The position numbers were made by a program, and so were the translations under genes. This document shows positions 16,732 through 26,092 of a stretch of 64,000 nucleotides of DNA, piece after piece. Source of the DNA: Chlamydiota bacterium (GTDB lineage: Bacteria > Chlamydiota > Chlamydiia > Chlamydiales > Rhabdochlamydiaceae); assembly GCA_013288005.1 (NCBI GenBank), contig JABDCS010000006.1, positions 1-64,000 on the forward strand, in the 5' to 3' direction. Under the pieces are notes generated by a model that saw only the letters and a program-made list of their open reading frames with translations, searched no databases and was not told the origin of the DNA. Position 1 is the stretch's first letter, and every line of letters starts with the position of its first letter.

Positions 16732-17718
16732 ATGAAAAATTTCTTATTGGTCCTAACCACTCTCTTTTTTAGTTCACTTGGCGCTACCACTGTTGTCGTT
16801 ATAGGTGGGGGTCCTGGCGGGCTGGCTACGGCGATAGAAGCGTATTATAGTGGAGCTGATGTCATCATTGTCGAAAAACGCAAGGATTATACGCGCAATC
16901 AAGGCACCTACCTTCTGGATTCCTCTTTAGCTCTTTTAGAAAAATGGGAAGTACATGTTGAACACATGTACATGGGAGAAATTACTCCTGAGAGAAAGGT
17001 CGCTTTTTTACAACTGAAGAATTTAGAAAAGGCCCTTGGGAAAAAAGTAGAGCTATTGGGAATCCAAAAAATTCACGGCGAATTTTTAGAACTATGTGAT
17101 CATGCCATCGTTGTGCAAATCGAAGGAGAAGAAAAAGTCCTATCCTACGATTTTCTTGTCGCTGCAGATGGTGCCCACAGCCATTTACGAGACTGCCTCC
17201 ATATTAAAACTTCTTGTATCGGCCAAGCTAGAGGGGCGCTAGCGGTTTTTGGTTCATTGGAAGAGGACTTAGGAACCATTCACTTCACGCCTGATTTAAA
17301 AAACGGCGATATTCATGGGAAAAGAAGTGAATTCGATGGGGGAAGCGTTGTTTGTTTACAGGGGCCCTCAAATTCGTTAGGGGATTTCTGTGGCGCCATA
17401 CGAGATTTTGGTTGGCAGGAAGATGCGAATAAGCTTGCAGATGGTCAAGGGCAACTCTTCGAGAATATTGAGGTGCTTTTACAGCGATCCGACGCGTTTT
17501 TCAATAGAGAATATTCTGCAATTCTCATTGGTGATGCTGCGGCAACAGGAAGTTTTTTTCGGGGTTTAGGAGCCAATACTGCACTCAAAGCTGCCACTTT
17601 TGCGGGTCGGTTTTTTCGAGAGGTCGAGATACATGAAGACTTGGCGTATGATTCTTTCAACCAGAAAATGCAAGAAGTGACCGATTATATGATCGAGCGC
17701 AATCGTTCCTTATTCTAA
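16732..17718 (+). CDS. FAD-dependent oxidoreductase/monooxygenase with signal peptide
   Basis: The 328-aa product starts MKNFLLVLTTLFFSSLGA, a good Sec signal peptide, directly followed by the FAD-binding Rossmann motif VVVIGGGPGGLATAIEA and the acidic end VEKR. Near the C-terminus GDAAATGSFFRGLGANTALK is the second FAD motif (GD) of the p-hydroxybenzoate hydroxylase family. Flavoproteins of this fold are usually cytosolic, so an apparent export signal is odd; the hydrophobic N-terminus could instead be a membrane anchor. ATG 16732 is preferred over TTG 16705. The substrate is unknown. Confidence 0.75.
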   Translation: MKNFLLVLTTLFFSSLGATTVVVIGGGPGGLATAIEAYYSGADVIIVEKRKDYTRNQGTYLLDSSLALLEKWEVHVEHMYMGEITPERKVAFLQLKNLEKALGKKVELLGIQKIHGEFLELCDHAIVVQIEGEEKVLSYDFLVAADGAHSHLRDCLHIKTSCIGQARGALAVFGSLEEDLGTIHFTPDLKNGDIHGKRSEFDGGSVVCLQGPSNSLGDFCGAIRDFGWQEDANKLADGQGQLFENIEVLLQRSDAFFNREYSAILIGDAAATGSFFRGLGANTALKAATFAGRFFREVEIHEDLAYDSFNQKMQEVTDYMIERNRSLF

Positions 17719-17724
17719 CGCTCT

Positions 17725-18531
17725 CTAGAGTGTGCTTTTCATAAAGGCGGATACCATTTGTAAAAAGAGATCAGGCTTTTCATGAATAAGCAGATGACCA
17801 GCATGCGGAATGGCAACAAGACGCGAATCGGGGATTAAGTTCTGTAATTCTTGTGCATCTTCAACGGGCATAAGAAGGTCTTTTTCCCCTGTGATGATGA
17901 GCGTGGGCATGGATATATTGCCGAGAGATTCCCGTCTATCAAAAGCAGCAAGTGCATCGAGTTGATAAATTAGACCATGCACACTTTGCGGCATAATAGG
18001 TTGAAGTTTGGGCATCGGACTGCTTAATTTGCCTTCTAAAAGTGTTGTCAAAAATGTGTTCGAGAAGAGCCAAGGCAACATGACGGCACTGGCCTCTTCA
18101 CGTGGGAAACCACTATTCAGAAGTTTTTTACAGCCTTCGCACACAATGCGATTAAGAGCATTGATTTTAGCAGTTGTTGCCGCGAGCACAAGGTTATCGA
18201 CTTTGTCTTGGTGGTAGATGGCCAATGCTTGTGCCACCATTCCCCCCATGGAATAACCTAAAACATGCGCGCTCGAAATTCCTAAATTTGTCAAAAGTGC
18301 AGCTGCATCATCCGCCATCATTTCCATGGTATAAGGCGTGGTAGGCGTAGAGGATGGGGCTACCCCGCGAGGAGCATACGTAATCACTTGATGGTCTTCT
18401 ACGAGTGCTGTTTTAACTTTTTGCCAAAGAATTTCATGATCGCAATTGAGCCCGCTAATCAAAAGTAGAGGATGTCCCTCTCCCTCGATTTCATAATAGG
18501 TCTCGATATCGTTGGTTTTTGTGAGCGGCAT
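17725..18531 (-). CDS. Alpha/beta hydrolase
   Basis: The 268-aa protein is a typical single-domain alpha/beta hydrolase. The nucleophile elbow GYSMGG lies near residue 92, the acid is in LIITGEKDLLMP, and the catalytic His in HAGHLLIHEKP near the C-terminus. The oxyanion segment LISGLNCDH lies near residue 25. It has no signal peptide. The closest general resemblance is to 3-oxoadipate enol-lactonase-like hydrolases, but the substrate cannot be told from sequence. It ends 6 bp from the convergent flavoprotein gene. Confidence 0.88.
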   Translation of the reverse strand: MPLTKTNDIETYYEIEGEGHPLLLISGLNCDHEILWQKVKTALVEDHQVITYAPRGVAPSSTPTTPYTMEMMADDAAALLTNLGISSAHVLGYSMGGMVAQALAIYHQDKVDNLVLAATTAKINALNRIVCEGCKKLLNSGFPREEASAVMLPWLFSNTFLTTLLEGKLSSPMPKLQPIMPQSVHGLIYQLDALAAFDRRESLGNISMPTLIITGEKDLLMPVEDAQELQNLIPDSRLVAIPHAGHLLIHEKPDLFLQMVSAFMKSTL

Positions 18532-18649
18532 TTTGAACCGTTTTTGTAAAAAACAAATTAGTATAACGATTTGGGAAATAACACATCAAGCATTGCGAAT
18601 AATGCATCGCTTGTGTGTCAATATGTCCTCAAAAAAATGAAGGGAATAT

Positions 18650-20020
18650 ATGCTCAAATTGAACGACTATAAACAGTGGTTTAGTCAAAACAAAAACGAT
18701 TTGCTCGAAGACTATTTCACTCTTCTTAGATTTCCTAGCATCAGCACTGATCCCGCCTATTCCAAAGATGTGCATGCATGTATGACGTGGTTATCTGATT
18801 ATTTAAAAGAGAGAGGATTCGCGGTAGAGGTCTGGCCCACTAGTCGTTATCCTGTCATTTTTGCTACTCATTTAGAAGCGGGACCTTCACGGCCTACATT
18901 GCTTCTCTATAACCATTATGATGTGCAGCCTGTCGACCCCTTAGAATTGTGGCAGAGTCCTCCCTTTGAACCTACCATTCGTGATAATTGTGTCTATGCA
19001 CGCGGAGCCTCCGATAACAAAGGACAGCTTTCCTACACCCTTAGCGCCTTGCGCGCCTATATGGACCTCGCTAAGCAGCATCGATTGAATCTGAAACTCT
19101 TTATTGAAGGAGAAGAAGAGTGCGGCAGTGTAGGAACATCGAAAGTTCTCGTGGAGAAAAAGAAAAGTCTGTCAGCTGATTATTGTTTAGTTATCGATTC
19201 GGGAGTTCCTCATGCCGATACACCCGCTGTAACATTAGGCGTTCGTGGCATGACGACTATGGAAATTTCGCTGCACAACTCAAAAATTGACCTGCACTCT
19301 GGTGTGTTTGGTGGAATTGCTCTTAATCCCAATCAAGTTCTTGTCACCTTGTTAGCCAATCTTTGGGAGAATGGACGTGTTGCTGTTCCAGGTTTTTATG
19401 ATGAAGTTACAGGTTTATCGATAGAAGATTGGAGTGTGCTCGATCATACTTTCGATAGGCACCATTGCGAGAAACAATTTGGTATTCGTGCTTTTGGAGG
19501 AGAAGCTGGTTACAGTGTGCATGAATCCAATTGGATACGGCCAACACTCGAAATCAATGGGATGTGGGGAGGCTATACTGGAAGTGGCTTTAAAACCGTT
19601 ATACCCTCTTCTGCCTCTGCAAAAATTTCCTGTCGCTTAGTGCCTAAACAAGATCCTGATACCATAGCTAAGCGCGTTATCGAGCACTGTCGCCGGATGT
19701 TACCGAAAGGCATCGAGATGAAATACGAAATTCATGCGGGTGGTCTTCCTGCTTACACATCTTCTAAGAGTCGCATAGTCTCTACCTCTAAAGAGGCCTA
19801 TAAAGAGGTGTTTGGTAAGGAATGTAGTTTAATCTTGAGTTCCGCTTCTGTACCTATAGTTGCAGATCTTGCTGCTGCCACAGGCGCTGAAATGGCTTTG
19901 ATTGGAACGGCTACCAATGAAGACGATATTCATGCGCCTAATGAACACTTTAGCCTTAACCAGTACCATCGCGGATTTTTGGTGATGTCAAGAATTCTCG
20001 CTCTTCTTTCGCAAAGCTAA
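18650..20020 (+). CDS. M20 family metallopeptidase (dipeptidase-like)
   Basis: The 456-aa protein is a zinc-dependent peptidase of the M20 family, similar in pattern to Dug1/CNDP-type dipeptidases. Zinc ligands lie in LLYNHYDVQPVDP (near residue 91) and ARGASDNKGQ, the catalytic Glu in FIEGEEECGS, and a later ligand His in DDIHAPNEHF near the C-terminus. The dimerisation domain is inserted in the middle. It has no signal peptide, so it probably splits imported peptides in the cytosol. Start is ATG 18650 with GAAGGGAA upstream. The kinase array begins only 45 bp downstream. Confidence 0.88.
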   Translation: MLKLNDYKQWFSQNKNDLLEDYFTLLRFPSISTDPAYSKDVHACMTWLSDYLKERGFAVEVWPTSRYPVIFATHLEAGPSRPTLLLYNHYDVQPVDPLELWQSPPFEPTIRDNCVYARGASDNKGQLSYTLSALRAYMDLAKQHRLNLKLFIEGEEECGSVGTSKVLVEKKKSLSADYCLVIDSGVPHADTPAVTLGVRGMTTMEISLHNSKIDLHSGVFGGIALNPNQVLVTLLANLWENGRVAVPGFYDEVTGLSIEDWSVLDHTFDRHHCEKQFGIRAFGGEAGYSVHESNWIRPTLEINGMWGGYTGSGFKTVIPSSASAKISCRLVPKQDPDTIAKRVIEHCRRMLPKGIEMKYEIHAGGLPAYTSSKSRIVSTSKEAYKEVFGKECSLILSSASVPIVADLAAATGAEMALIGTATNEDDIHAPNEHFSLNQYHRGFLVMSRILALLSQS

Positions 20021-20065
20021 CAAGAGAGTAGGAAGTTATTTTGAGAACCTTATTAGGAGCGTTTT

Positions 20066-21943
20066 ATGGTTTCAAGTCTTTCAAGTTCCTCTGCCTCGCT
20101 GCCGCCAGTAACTGCCGTCCAACCTTCTTTAGTCCTTCATGCAGATTCACCATCAGCTCGTTCGGGTAGAGTGGCGGATCGCTTTTGTGTGCCTCAATGG
20201 GATGAAGTACCTGCTGGAGAGTCTACTATGTCTTCTATACAAAGAGGGAAAATTACAGGAGCCCAACCTTATATATTCCAGCATCAAGAGAATCGTTGTT
20301 ATTGTATACGTCCCTATAATGGTGTTTATAAAAGAAACCCATCGACAGATTCTATAGAAGAACGCTACAGGACTGGAACATTGAGAAGTTCTGAAACTGG
20401 AGTACATGTTTTTGACGCTACAGATCTTATAACGAAGAAAAAGGTGACACTGAAATGCAATTTCGCAGAAGTTGATCCCCAATATTCAAGTAGTTATGGA
20501 CGTATCGAGAATGAAAGCTCTGTTTTGAAAAAGTTAGAGAAAAATCCTTTTACACCAGCCATCATTGATTCTTTTTATGCTAATGATCAGCAGCGTGTTC
20601 TAGTACTTGAACGTTTTAAAAAAGAGAGCTTTCTTGACAGTCGATTTAAAAGTCGCCCAATTGAATGGGGACATATTATTTCTATTGCATTCCAGTTGGT
20701 TAATGCTTTGCATTATTTTGAACAGAAAAAAGTCGTTCACTGCAACCTCTCCCTTGAAAAATTGTCCTTAGACCCCTGCATGCAACTTAAGGTTACCGAT
20801 TTTGAACGAGGCCAAATGTACACTTGTTTGCCACAAGATGAATTAGAAATGGATGCCTATAAAGCACCGGAAACCTGTCTCAAATTGGTTTCCAGTAATG
20901 CTGTGGATATGTGGGCAGTCGGGAGTATAATTGCGCAGCTTGTTACAGGAAAGCCCCTACTACCGACAGGGCCTGGAATAAATCCTATAAGAGCTATTGC
21001 CAAATTACGTGGATTACCCCCAGCTAGATGGTTGGATAAAAGTAGCGTCAGATCATTAGCCTTTGTCAAGGAAGAGGATGGGGCCTATTCTTTAGTAGAT
21101 GATGATGGAAAACTGCATCGTCCTAAGGATCGACTCGTTGAACACCTGACAGAGAAGGTCATGAGCCGTTGGACCAAAGAACCATTTCCATCTGAGCGTG
21201 CCCTTTTGATAGATCTCATTGATCGAATGACTTCTTATGAAAAGAGGATCAATCCTTGGAAAGCGATTCACCATCCTCTATTTAAAAATTATGTTTACTG
21301 GGAAGTAAGCAAGAGAGGACCAACTCTTATAACTCGGTTATCCATACAGCATCTTGTCAGTAAGCCTACTTGCTTAGAAGTGGATCTTACCCGCTATCCT
21401 ACTAGCCGCTGGCTATTGCCTACACAAACAGAATCGAGCCAAGATTACCATTGTGTATTTTATAACGGAGAAAAAATCATCCAGAAGAATAAACTGCGCC
21501 TCAATTCTCGGGCTATTATAGAAATACGTAGTAACAAAAAGAATGAGGATAAGTTCGATGTGGTTCCTCTCGACTATGGAGAAGACCCCGACCCTACACC
21601 TACCTCGACGGGTTCCGGGAATTTTGCATCAAGCAGTAGTAGTTCAGGAATGAGTGCCGCTGACTCGAGCAGGAGTTTGGGCTTGGATACTCTTGCGCAA
21701 GCTGCAGCATCTTCAAGTAGTAGCGGAAGCCGCCCACCCATGGCAACACCATCAATACAGGCAACGCCTACTAGAACAGAAAGTGGAGTATCGACTTCAA
21801 GCTCACGTGGTGCATCACCACCCATATCTTTAGGTAAGCGCTCATCTGCATCCTTACAAACTACCCTTAGTCGCGACCTGCCTCGAAGTAACGATCAAAA
21901 ACGCCTTAAACAGATGCAACGGTGTGTTAGTGGATTAATCTGA
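20066..21943 (+). CDS. Kinase-array paralogue 1: predicted pseudokinase
   Basis: First of eleven tandem paralogues (625 aa). Residues 1-75 are a polar Ser-rich leader. The kinase-like domain runs about 85-410. The glycine loop is degenerate (GTLRSSETGVHVF), the ATP-anchoring Lys is kept (VTLK, 130), the catalytic HRD triad reads HCN (225-227) with Asp lost, the DFG reads DFE (245-247), and APE is kept (267-269). The C-lobe has RGLPPARWLD and RMTSYEKRINPWKAIHHPLF. A post-kinase module (about 415-500, with SRWLLP) and a Ser-rich tail follow, ending with GKRSS and KRLKQ. TTAGGAGC precedes the start. It may be read through from the M20 gene. Confidence 0.85.
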   Translation: MVSSLSSSSASLPPVTAVQPSLVLHADSPSARSGRVADRFCVPQWDEVPAGESTMSSIQRGKITGAQPYIFQHQENRCYCIRPYNGVYKRNPSTDSIEERYRTGTLRSSETGVHVFDATDLITKKKVTLKCNFAEVDPQYSSSYGRIENESSVLKKLEKNPFTPAIIDSFYANDQQRVLVLERFKKESFLDSRFKSRPIEWGHIISIAFQLVNALHYFEQKKVVHCNLSLEKLSLDPCMQLKVTDFERGQMYTCLPQDELEMDAYKAPETCLKLVSSNAVDMWAVGSIIAQLVTGKPLLPTGPGINPIRAIAKLRGLPPARWLDKSSVRSLAFVKEEDGAYSLVDDDGKLHRPKDRLVEHLTEKVMSRWTKEPFPSERALLIDLIDRMTSYEKRINPWKAIHHPLFKNYVYWEVSKRGPTLITRLSIQHLVSKPTCLEVDLTRYPTSRWLLPTQTESSQDYHCVFYNGEKIIQKNKLRLNSRAIIEIRSNKKNEDKFDVVPLDYGEDPDPTPTSTGSGNFASSSSSSGMSAADSSRSLGLDTLAQAAASSSSSGSRPPMATPSIQATPTRTESGVSTSSSRGASPPISLGKRSSASLQTTLSRDLPRSNDQKRLKQMQRCVSGLI

Positions 21944-22022
21944 AATTCCTATAGAATATTACCCGTTTTCGATCAAAATCTTCTGAAAACATAATTTTAT
22001 AAAATCCTTTTTAGGAGTGCGT

Positions 22023-24017
22023 ATGGTTTCTCGTGTTGCCAGTTCCCAAGCGTTGGTAGCAGAGGGTCTAGCGCCCGCGAGTCAAGAACTCCCTAGACCA
22101 AAACGAAAGGAAGATAGTTCAGGAGCTTCATCATCATCTTCTCTTATGGCTGCTGCAGCAACCGCACCTTCATTACAAGACGATGATGACAGTTGGATGG
22201 ATTTCCTTTCTCCTTTATCTTCCCCAAAGCGACATGTTTTAGTTTCTGAAGATGAAAATAAAGGATGGGAATTATTCCCTACTAGAGGCCCACAGATCTC
22301 ACCAGATGTATCCTCACCTAAATCTTCCGATGCAGGGATTGATAAAGGACATTATTACGTTCGTCCGTTTGATTTTGTTTATAAAAGGAATGCTGCAGGT
22401 GATCTAGAAGTTCAGTATCAAACTCGCCACCTGATGGATTCAGAAGGTGATTTACTCTCTTATGAAGCTATCGACTGTCGGACAAATGAAATGTTGATGC
22501 TCAAAACCAATCGTCTACAATCTGATCCCAAATCTTTAGCGAGTTGTATAGGTATAAATAGAGAAGCCTCAGTCTTAATGAAGCTGAAAGATAATTATTT
22601 TGCACCTTTATTTCGTAACTTTTTTTGTGCGAATGCTCAACAACGCGTTCTTGTACTGGAACATTTAGAAAGTCGGAATCGTATAGACCAAAGATTTAAG
22701 GGGACTAATCCTTTCGAATGGACCGATCTTCTCAACATTGCTTTTCAGGTAGTGAATTTCTTACATTATTTTAAAGAAAAAGGTCTTGTTCACAATAACC
22801 TTCAAACTAAAAAATTATACTTAGATCAATCCGGACAATTAAAAATAGTGGGTTTCGATCAAGCATATACAGTTCCGGAGATACCAGATAAATATCAGTG
22901 GAATAGCTATAGTGCACCCGAAACGTGTCTTAAAATGCGTTCAGGTTGTCCAGAAGATACATGGAGTGCAGGTCAGATTATTGCTGAGCTTGCGACAGGC
23001 AAGGCTCTTATTTTTTCCGATTTCAAAGGTGGAAACCCGATTACCGCTATTACCAAATATAGGGGAATGCCACCTGCGGAATGGTTAGATAAAAGTAGTA
23101 TCGCCTCGCAATTTTTTCTCAAATCTGCAGATGGTCAGTCTTTTGCCTATGATGAGAGAGGATTGGAGCATCCTTCGGATCGATACGTTCAATATTTAAC
23201 AGATCATATAGAGAGACGTTGGACTCCTAAAAATGAATTTCCCGAAGAACGTCAATATTTGATAAACCTTATCGATAGAATGACATCTTATCAAAAAAGG
23301 ATCACACCTTTACAAGCAGTAGCGCACCCTTTATTTAATAATTATATTTTTTGGCAGATCAGTAAGATAAAAAAAAGTTCCATAACGCATTTGTTCATAT
23401 CGCTTGTTAAACCTTGTATCCACTCAGTTCAAAATCCTAAATATCGTTTTGTGAGTGTCGATTTTATGCGGTCTCCAGATAGCCGTTGGTTCTTACATAA
23501 TTGTGAAAATCAGACATCTCGTTACATGGTCACACTATGTGAAGGAAGCAGACCGCTTAAAACAAAGAATTTGTACTTACCGCCTCGGGCCATTTTACAA
23601 GTCAGTACAAATGAAAGAGGAAAGCATAAACTCGATATTAATCCTGTCACCTATAGCCAAGCTAGCAATATGGGAATGCTTTCCTCTGTATCCGCCTCTT
23701 CTGCAGCTTCTTCCTCAAGTAGTGCCTCTAGTGCGCCCTCAAAATTTTCAATGGTTCTCAGGAGCAGCTCTAAATCACAAACTTTAGCCACTACTTCAAA
23801 TTCTTCGAGCAGCAGCAGCAGTAGCAGTGCCGCCAGCGCAACATCAGGGCCACAACCAGTTCCAAGTCCCCACCCACAGCGATCTTCTTTGTCCTCTAGC
23901 AGTAGAGTATCTGGGCAAGCTCTGCGAAAACGTTCCTCTACAACAGCTGGAAGCACGCTCAGTATGAGCAGTGGAATTGAACCACCTCGAGGTGCTAAGG
24001 GAACAAAAAAAATGTGA
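22023..24017 (+). CDS. Kinase-array paralogue 2: predicted pseudokinase
   Basis: The 664-aa protein starts MVSRVASS from ATG 22023, with TTAGGAG 6 nt upstream; the GTG at 22017 overlaps that site and is rejected. The leader holds an acidic Trp motif (DDDDSWMDFLSPL). The kinase-like domain (about 110-450) lacks a glycine loop, keeps Lys 161, and has HNN (257-259) in place of HRD and GFD (277-279) in place of DFG, so two catalytic Asp are gone. YSAPE is kept. The C-lobe RGMPPAEWLD and RMTSYQKRITPLQAVAHPLF are intact. The post-kinase module has SRWFLH. The tail has poly-Ser runs, RKRSS and a terminal KGTKKM. Confidence 0.85.
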   Translation: MVSRVASSQALVAEGLAPASQELPRPKRKEDSSGASSSSSLMAAAATAPSLQDDDDSWMDFLSPLSSPKRHVLVSEDENKGWELFPTRGPQISPDVSSPKSSDAGIDKGHYYVRPFDFVYKRNAAGDLEVQYQTRHLMDSEGDLLSYEAIDCRTNEMLMLKTNRLQSDPKSLASCIGINREASVLMKLKDNYFAPLFRNFFCANAQQRVLVLEHLESRNRIDQRFKGTNPFEWTDLLNIAFQVVNFLHYFKEKGLVHNNLQTKKLYLDQSGQLKIVGFDQAYTVPEIPDKYQWNSYSAPETCLKMRSGCPEDTWSAGQIIAELATGKALIFSDFKGGNPITAITKYRGMPPAEWLDKSSIASQFFLKSADGQSFAYDERGLEHPSDRYVQYLTDHIERRWTPKNEFPEERQYLINLIDRMTSYQKRITPLQAVAHPLFNNYIFWQISKIKKSSITHLFISLVKPCIHSVQNPKYRFVSVDFMRSPDSRWFLHNCENQTSRYMVTLCEGSRPLKTKNLYLPPRAILQVSTNERGKHKLDINPVTYSQASNMGMLSSVSASSAASSSSSASSAPSKFSMVLRSSSKSQTLATTSNSSSSSSSSSAASATSGPQPVPSPHPQRSSLSSSSRVSGQALRKRSSTTAGSTLSMSSGIEPPRGAKGTKKM

Positions 24018-24113
24018 GGAAGAAAGGCTGAGCTTTTCTTCTTGACCACTAGTGTCTATAATAGCTCCTCTTTTCTATCGACTAGGATAGTCTCTAAATA
24101 TTTCAGGAGTTTT

Positions 24114-26072
24114 ATGGGTTCATCTGTTCGTAGTTCGTTTACTTCAATACCAGACATTCTAAATATTGAACCTACCAGACTACCTAAACCTGTAACGGAA
24201 GAAGTGAACACAAGATCTTCTTCAATTTCTTCAGGATCTTCTTCTATTGCCTCGGCTGCAGCAGAAGGTGGTGATGATGAAAGTTGGATGAGTATGTTGC
24301 CCCCCTTACCTGCTGCACTACAAAGTCCTCTATGGGGCGAGGCGGATAACGAATTGGAGTTAGATCTTCGTCAAGCCGCATTGGCCCCCATTCCTATTTG
24401 CACCCCAGCACCTTTACAAGCCCCTAATGGCTTTTATGATCTACGTCCACACAGTTATGTCTATAGAATGAATGGAGGGTTAGCAGCGTGCTATAAAATT
24501 CTGGCTTTAAGTGACTCAGATGAGGGCTTACTCTCTTTTGAAGCTGAGAACCTTGCAACACACGAAGTAGTGACCCTTAAAACCAATCGACCAAAATCCG
24601 ATCCGGGACATTCATTGAGTTGTGCGCTTTTAGATAATGAAATTGCGATCTTAAAAAAACTGAGAAATAATTATTTCACACCTTTAATTCACGACGTTTT
24701 TAAGGCCAATTCTGAACAATCTGTTCTTGTATTAGAGCGTTTCAAAACTCATAATTTCTTGAACCATAGATTTAACGACGCTAAACGACCATGCTGGTCT
24801 CAGCTCATCAGCGTGACCTTCCAGATGCTGAATGCTTTAAATCATTTTAGAGAAAAAGGGATTGTTCATGACAATCTCAGCCCTGAAAAATTGTCCATTG
24901 ATGAGTCCATGCAACTAAAGGTAGAAGATTTTAGGAGAGCTTATACTTCTTGTGCACCCAAAGCCAGTTCGCTCTTGAATATCTATAGCGCACCTGAAAC
25001 ATGCCTTAAATTGCGTTCAGGTAGCGCCGAAGATGTATGGAGTGCAGGTCGGATCATAACCGACCTTGCTGCAGGACAAATTCTTGCGCAATCGAGTTCG
25101 GTAGGTGAAAACCCGATAAGAACTATTACAAAATGCAGAGGAGTGCCACCTAAGGAATGGCTTGACGCAAGTAGTATTACAACCCAATTTTTTATTAAAG
25201 GCACCGATGGGCATTATTCTTTTTTAGATGATAGAGGTAAATTGGATCGTCCCGTCGATCGCTTCGTGGAGTGTATAACAGATGTGATCAAGGATCGTTG
25301 GTCGAATGAGACATTTCCCGAAGAACTCCACCAATTTATCGACTTGATCAATAAAATGACATCGTATCAAAAAAGGATTACACCCATGCAAGCCCTACAT
25401 CATCCTTTATTTGATAATTATGTTTTCTGGCAAATAAGCCAGACAGGAAAAAACCCTGTAACCAATTTGTTCATATCATTTGTAAATCCCTGTAAGCATT
25501 GGCGAGCAAAATCTGACCATCTTTTTTTAAACATTGATTTTTCTCAGCATCCTAAAAGCCGCTGGTTATTTCATAATTGTGAAAGCCAAACAACTCGCTA
25601 CAAATTGAGGTTCTACAACAAACATTCTCACATTATAACAAATGAACTATCCATTGGGCCTAGGGCTATTTTAGAAGTGGGAAGCGATAGCGCAGGAAAT
25701 CATAGTCTCCAGGTTTCTTATGTTGTATATAAGAAAGATTCTCGAGAATTTTTTCCTCCTAGCACGTCTTCTGCAACTACTTCCACTAGTAGTCATTCGC
25801 TATCGCTTGTAGACTCTTCTAGCGGAACTAAGCAGCAATCTTTAACAGGTGGTTCAGTTTCTTCTACTCGGAGTAACAAACGCACATCAGGGGTAAAACC
25901 TTTAATAAAACCACCCTTAGGCAGCAAAGAAATAGGGCCTTCTTTACCATCAAGCAGCACTCCGTTGTCCACATCTCTAGGGAAGCGTTCTTCTCAAGCG
26001 CTGCAGAGTGCAGTTACTACCTCAAAGACACCAGAGCGTTCAGGTAGAAGTAAAAGAACTAAAAAGATGTAA
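24114..26072 (+). CDS. Kinase-array paralogue 3: predicted pseudokinase
   Basis: The 652-aa product starts at ATG 24114, which has CAGGAG just upstream; the TTG at 24042 adds a stretch unlike the paralogues and is rejected. The leader carries DDESWMSMLPPLP, the same acidic Trp motif as paralogues 2 and 4. The kinase-like domain has no glycine loop, Lys 156 in VTLK, HDN (252-254) instead of HRD and DFR (272-274) instead of DFG. YSAPE, RGVPPKEWLD and KMTSYQKRITPMQALHHPLF mark the C-lobe. The post-kinase module has SRWLFH. The tail ends GKRSSQAL and KRTKKM. Confidence 0.85.
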   Translation: MGSSVRSSFTSIPDILNIEPTRLPKPVTEEVNTRSSSISSGSSSIASAAAEGGDDESWMSMLPPLPAALQSPLWGEADNELELDLRQAALAPIPICTPAPLQAPNGFYDLRPHSYVYRMNGGLAACYKILALSDSDEGLLSFEAENLATHEVVTLKTNRPKSDPGHSLSCALLDNEIAILKKLRNNYFTPLIHDVFKANSEQSVLVLERFKTHNFLNHRFNDAKRPCWSQLISVTFQMLNALNHFREKGIVHDNLSPEKLSIDESMQLKVEDFRRAYTSCAPKASSLLNIYSAPETCLKLRSGSAEDVWSAGRIITDLAAGQILAQSSSVGENPIRTITKCRGVPPKEWLDASSITTQFFIKGTDGHYSFLDDRGKLDRPVDRFVECITDVIKDRWSNETFPEELHQFIDLINKMTSYQKRITPMQALHHPLFDNYVFWQISQTGKNPVTNLFISFVNPCKHWRAKSDHLFLNIDFSQHPKSRWLFHNCESQTTRYKLRFYNKHSHIITNELSIGPRAILEVGSDSAGNHSLQVSYVVYKKDSREFFPPSTSSATTSTSSHSLSLVDSSSGTKQQSLTGGSVSSTRSNKRTSGVKPLIKPPLGSKEIGPSLPSSSTPLSTSLGKRSSQALQSAVTTSKTPERSGRSKRTKKM

Positions 26073-26092
26073 TACACATTTAAGGAGCTCTT

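Noticed and set aside
24042-24113. TTG start for paralogue 3 adding 24 residues
   Set aside because: The ATG at 24114 has a good CAGGAG site and the extra residues are unlike any paralogue.
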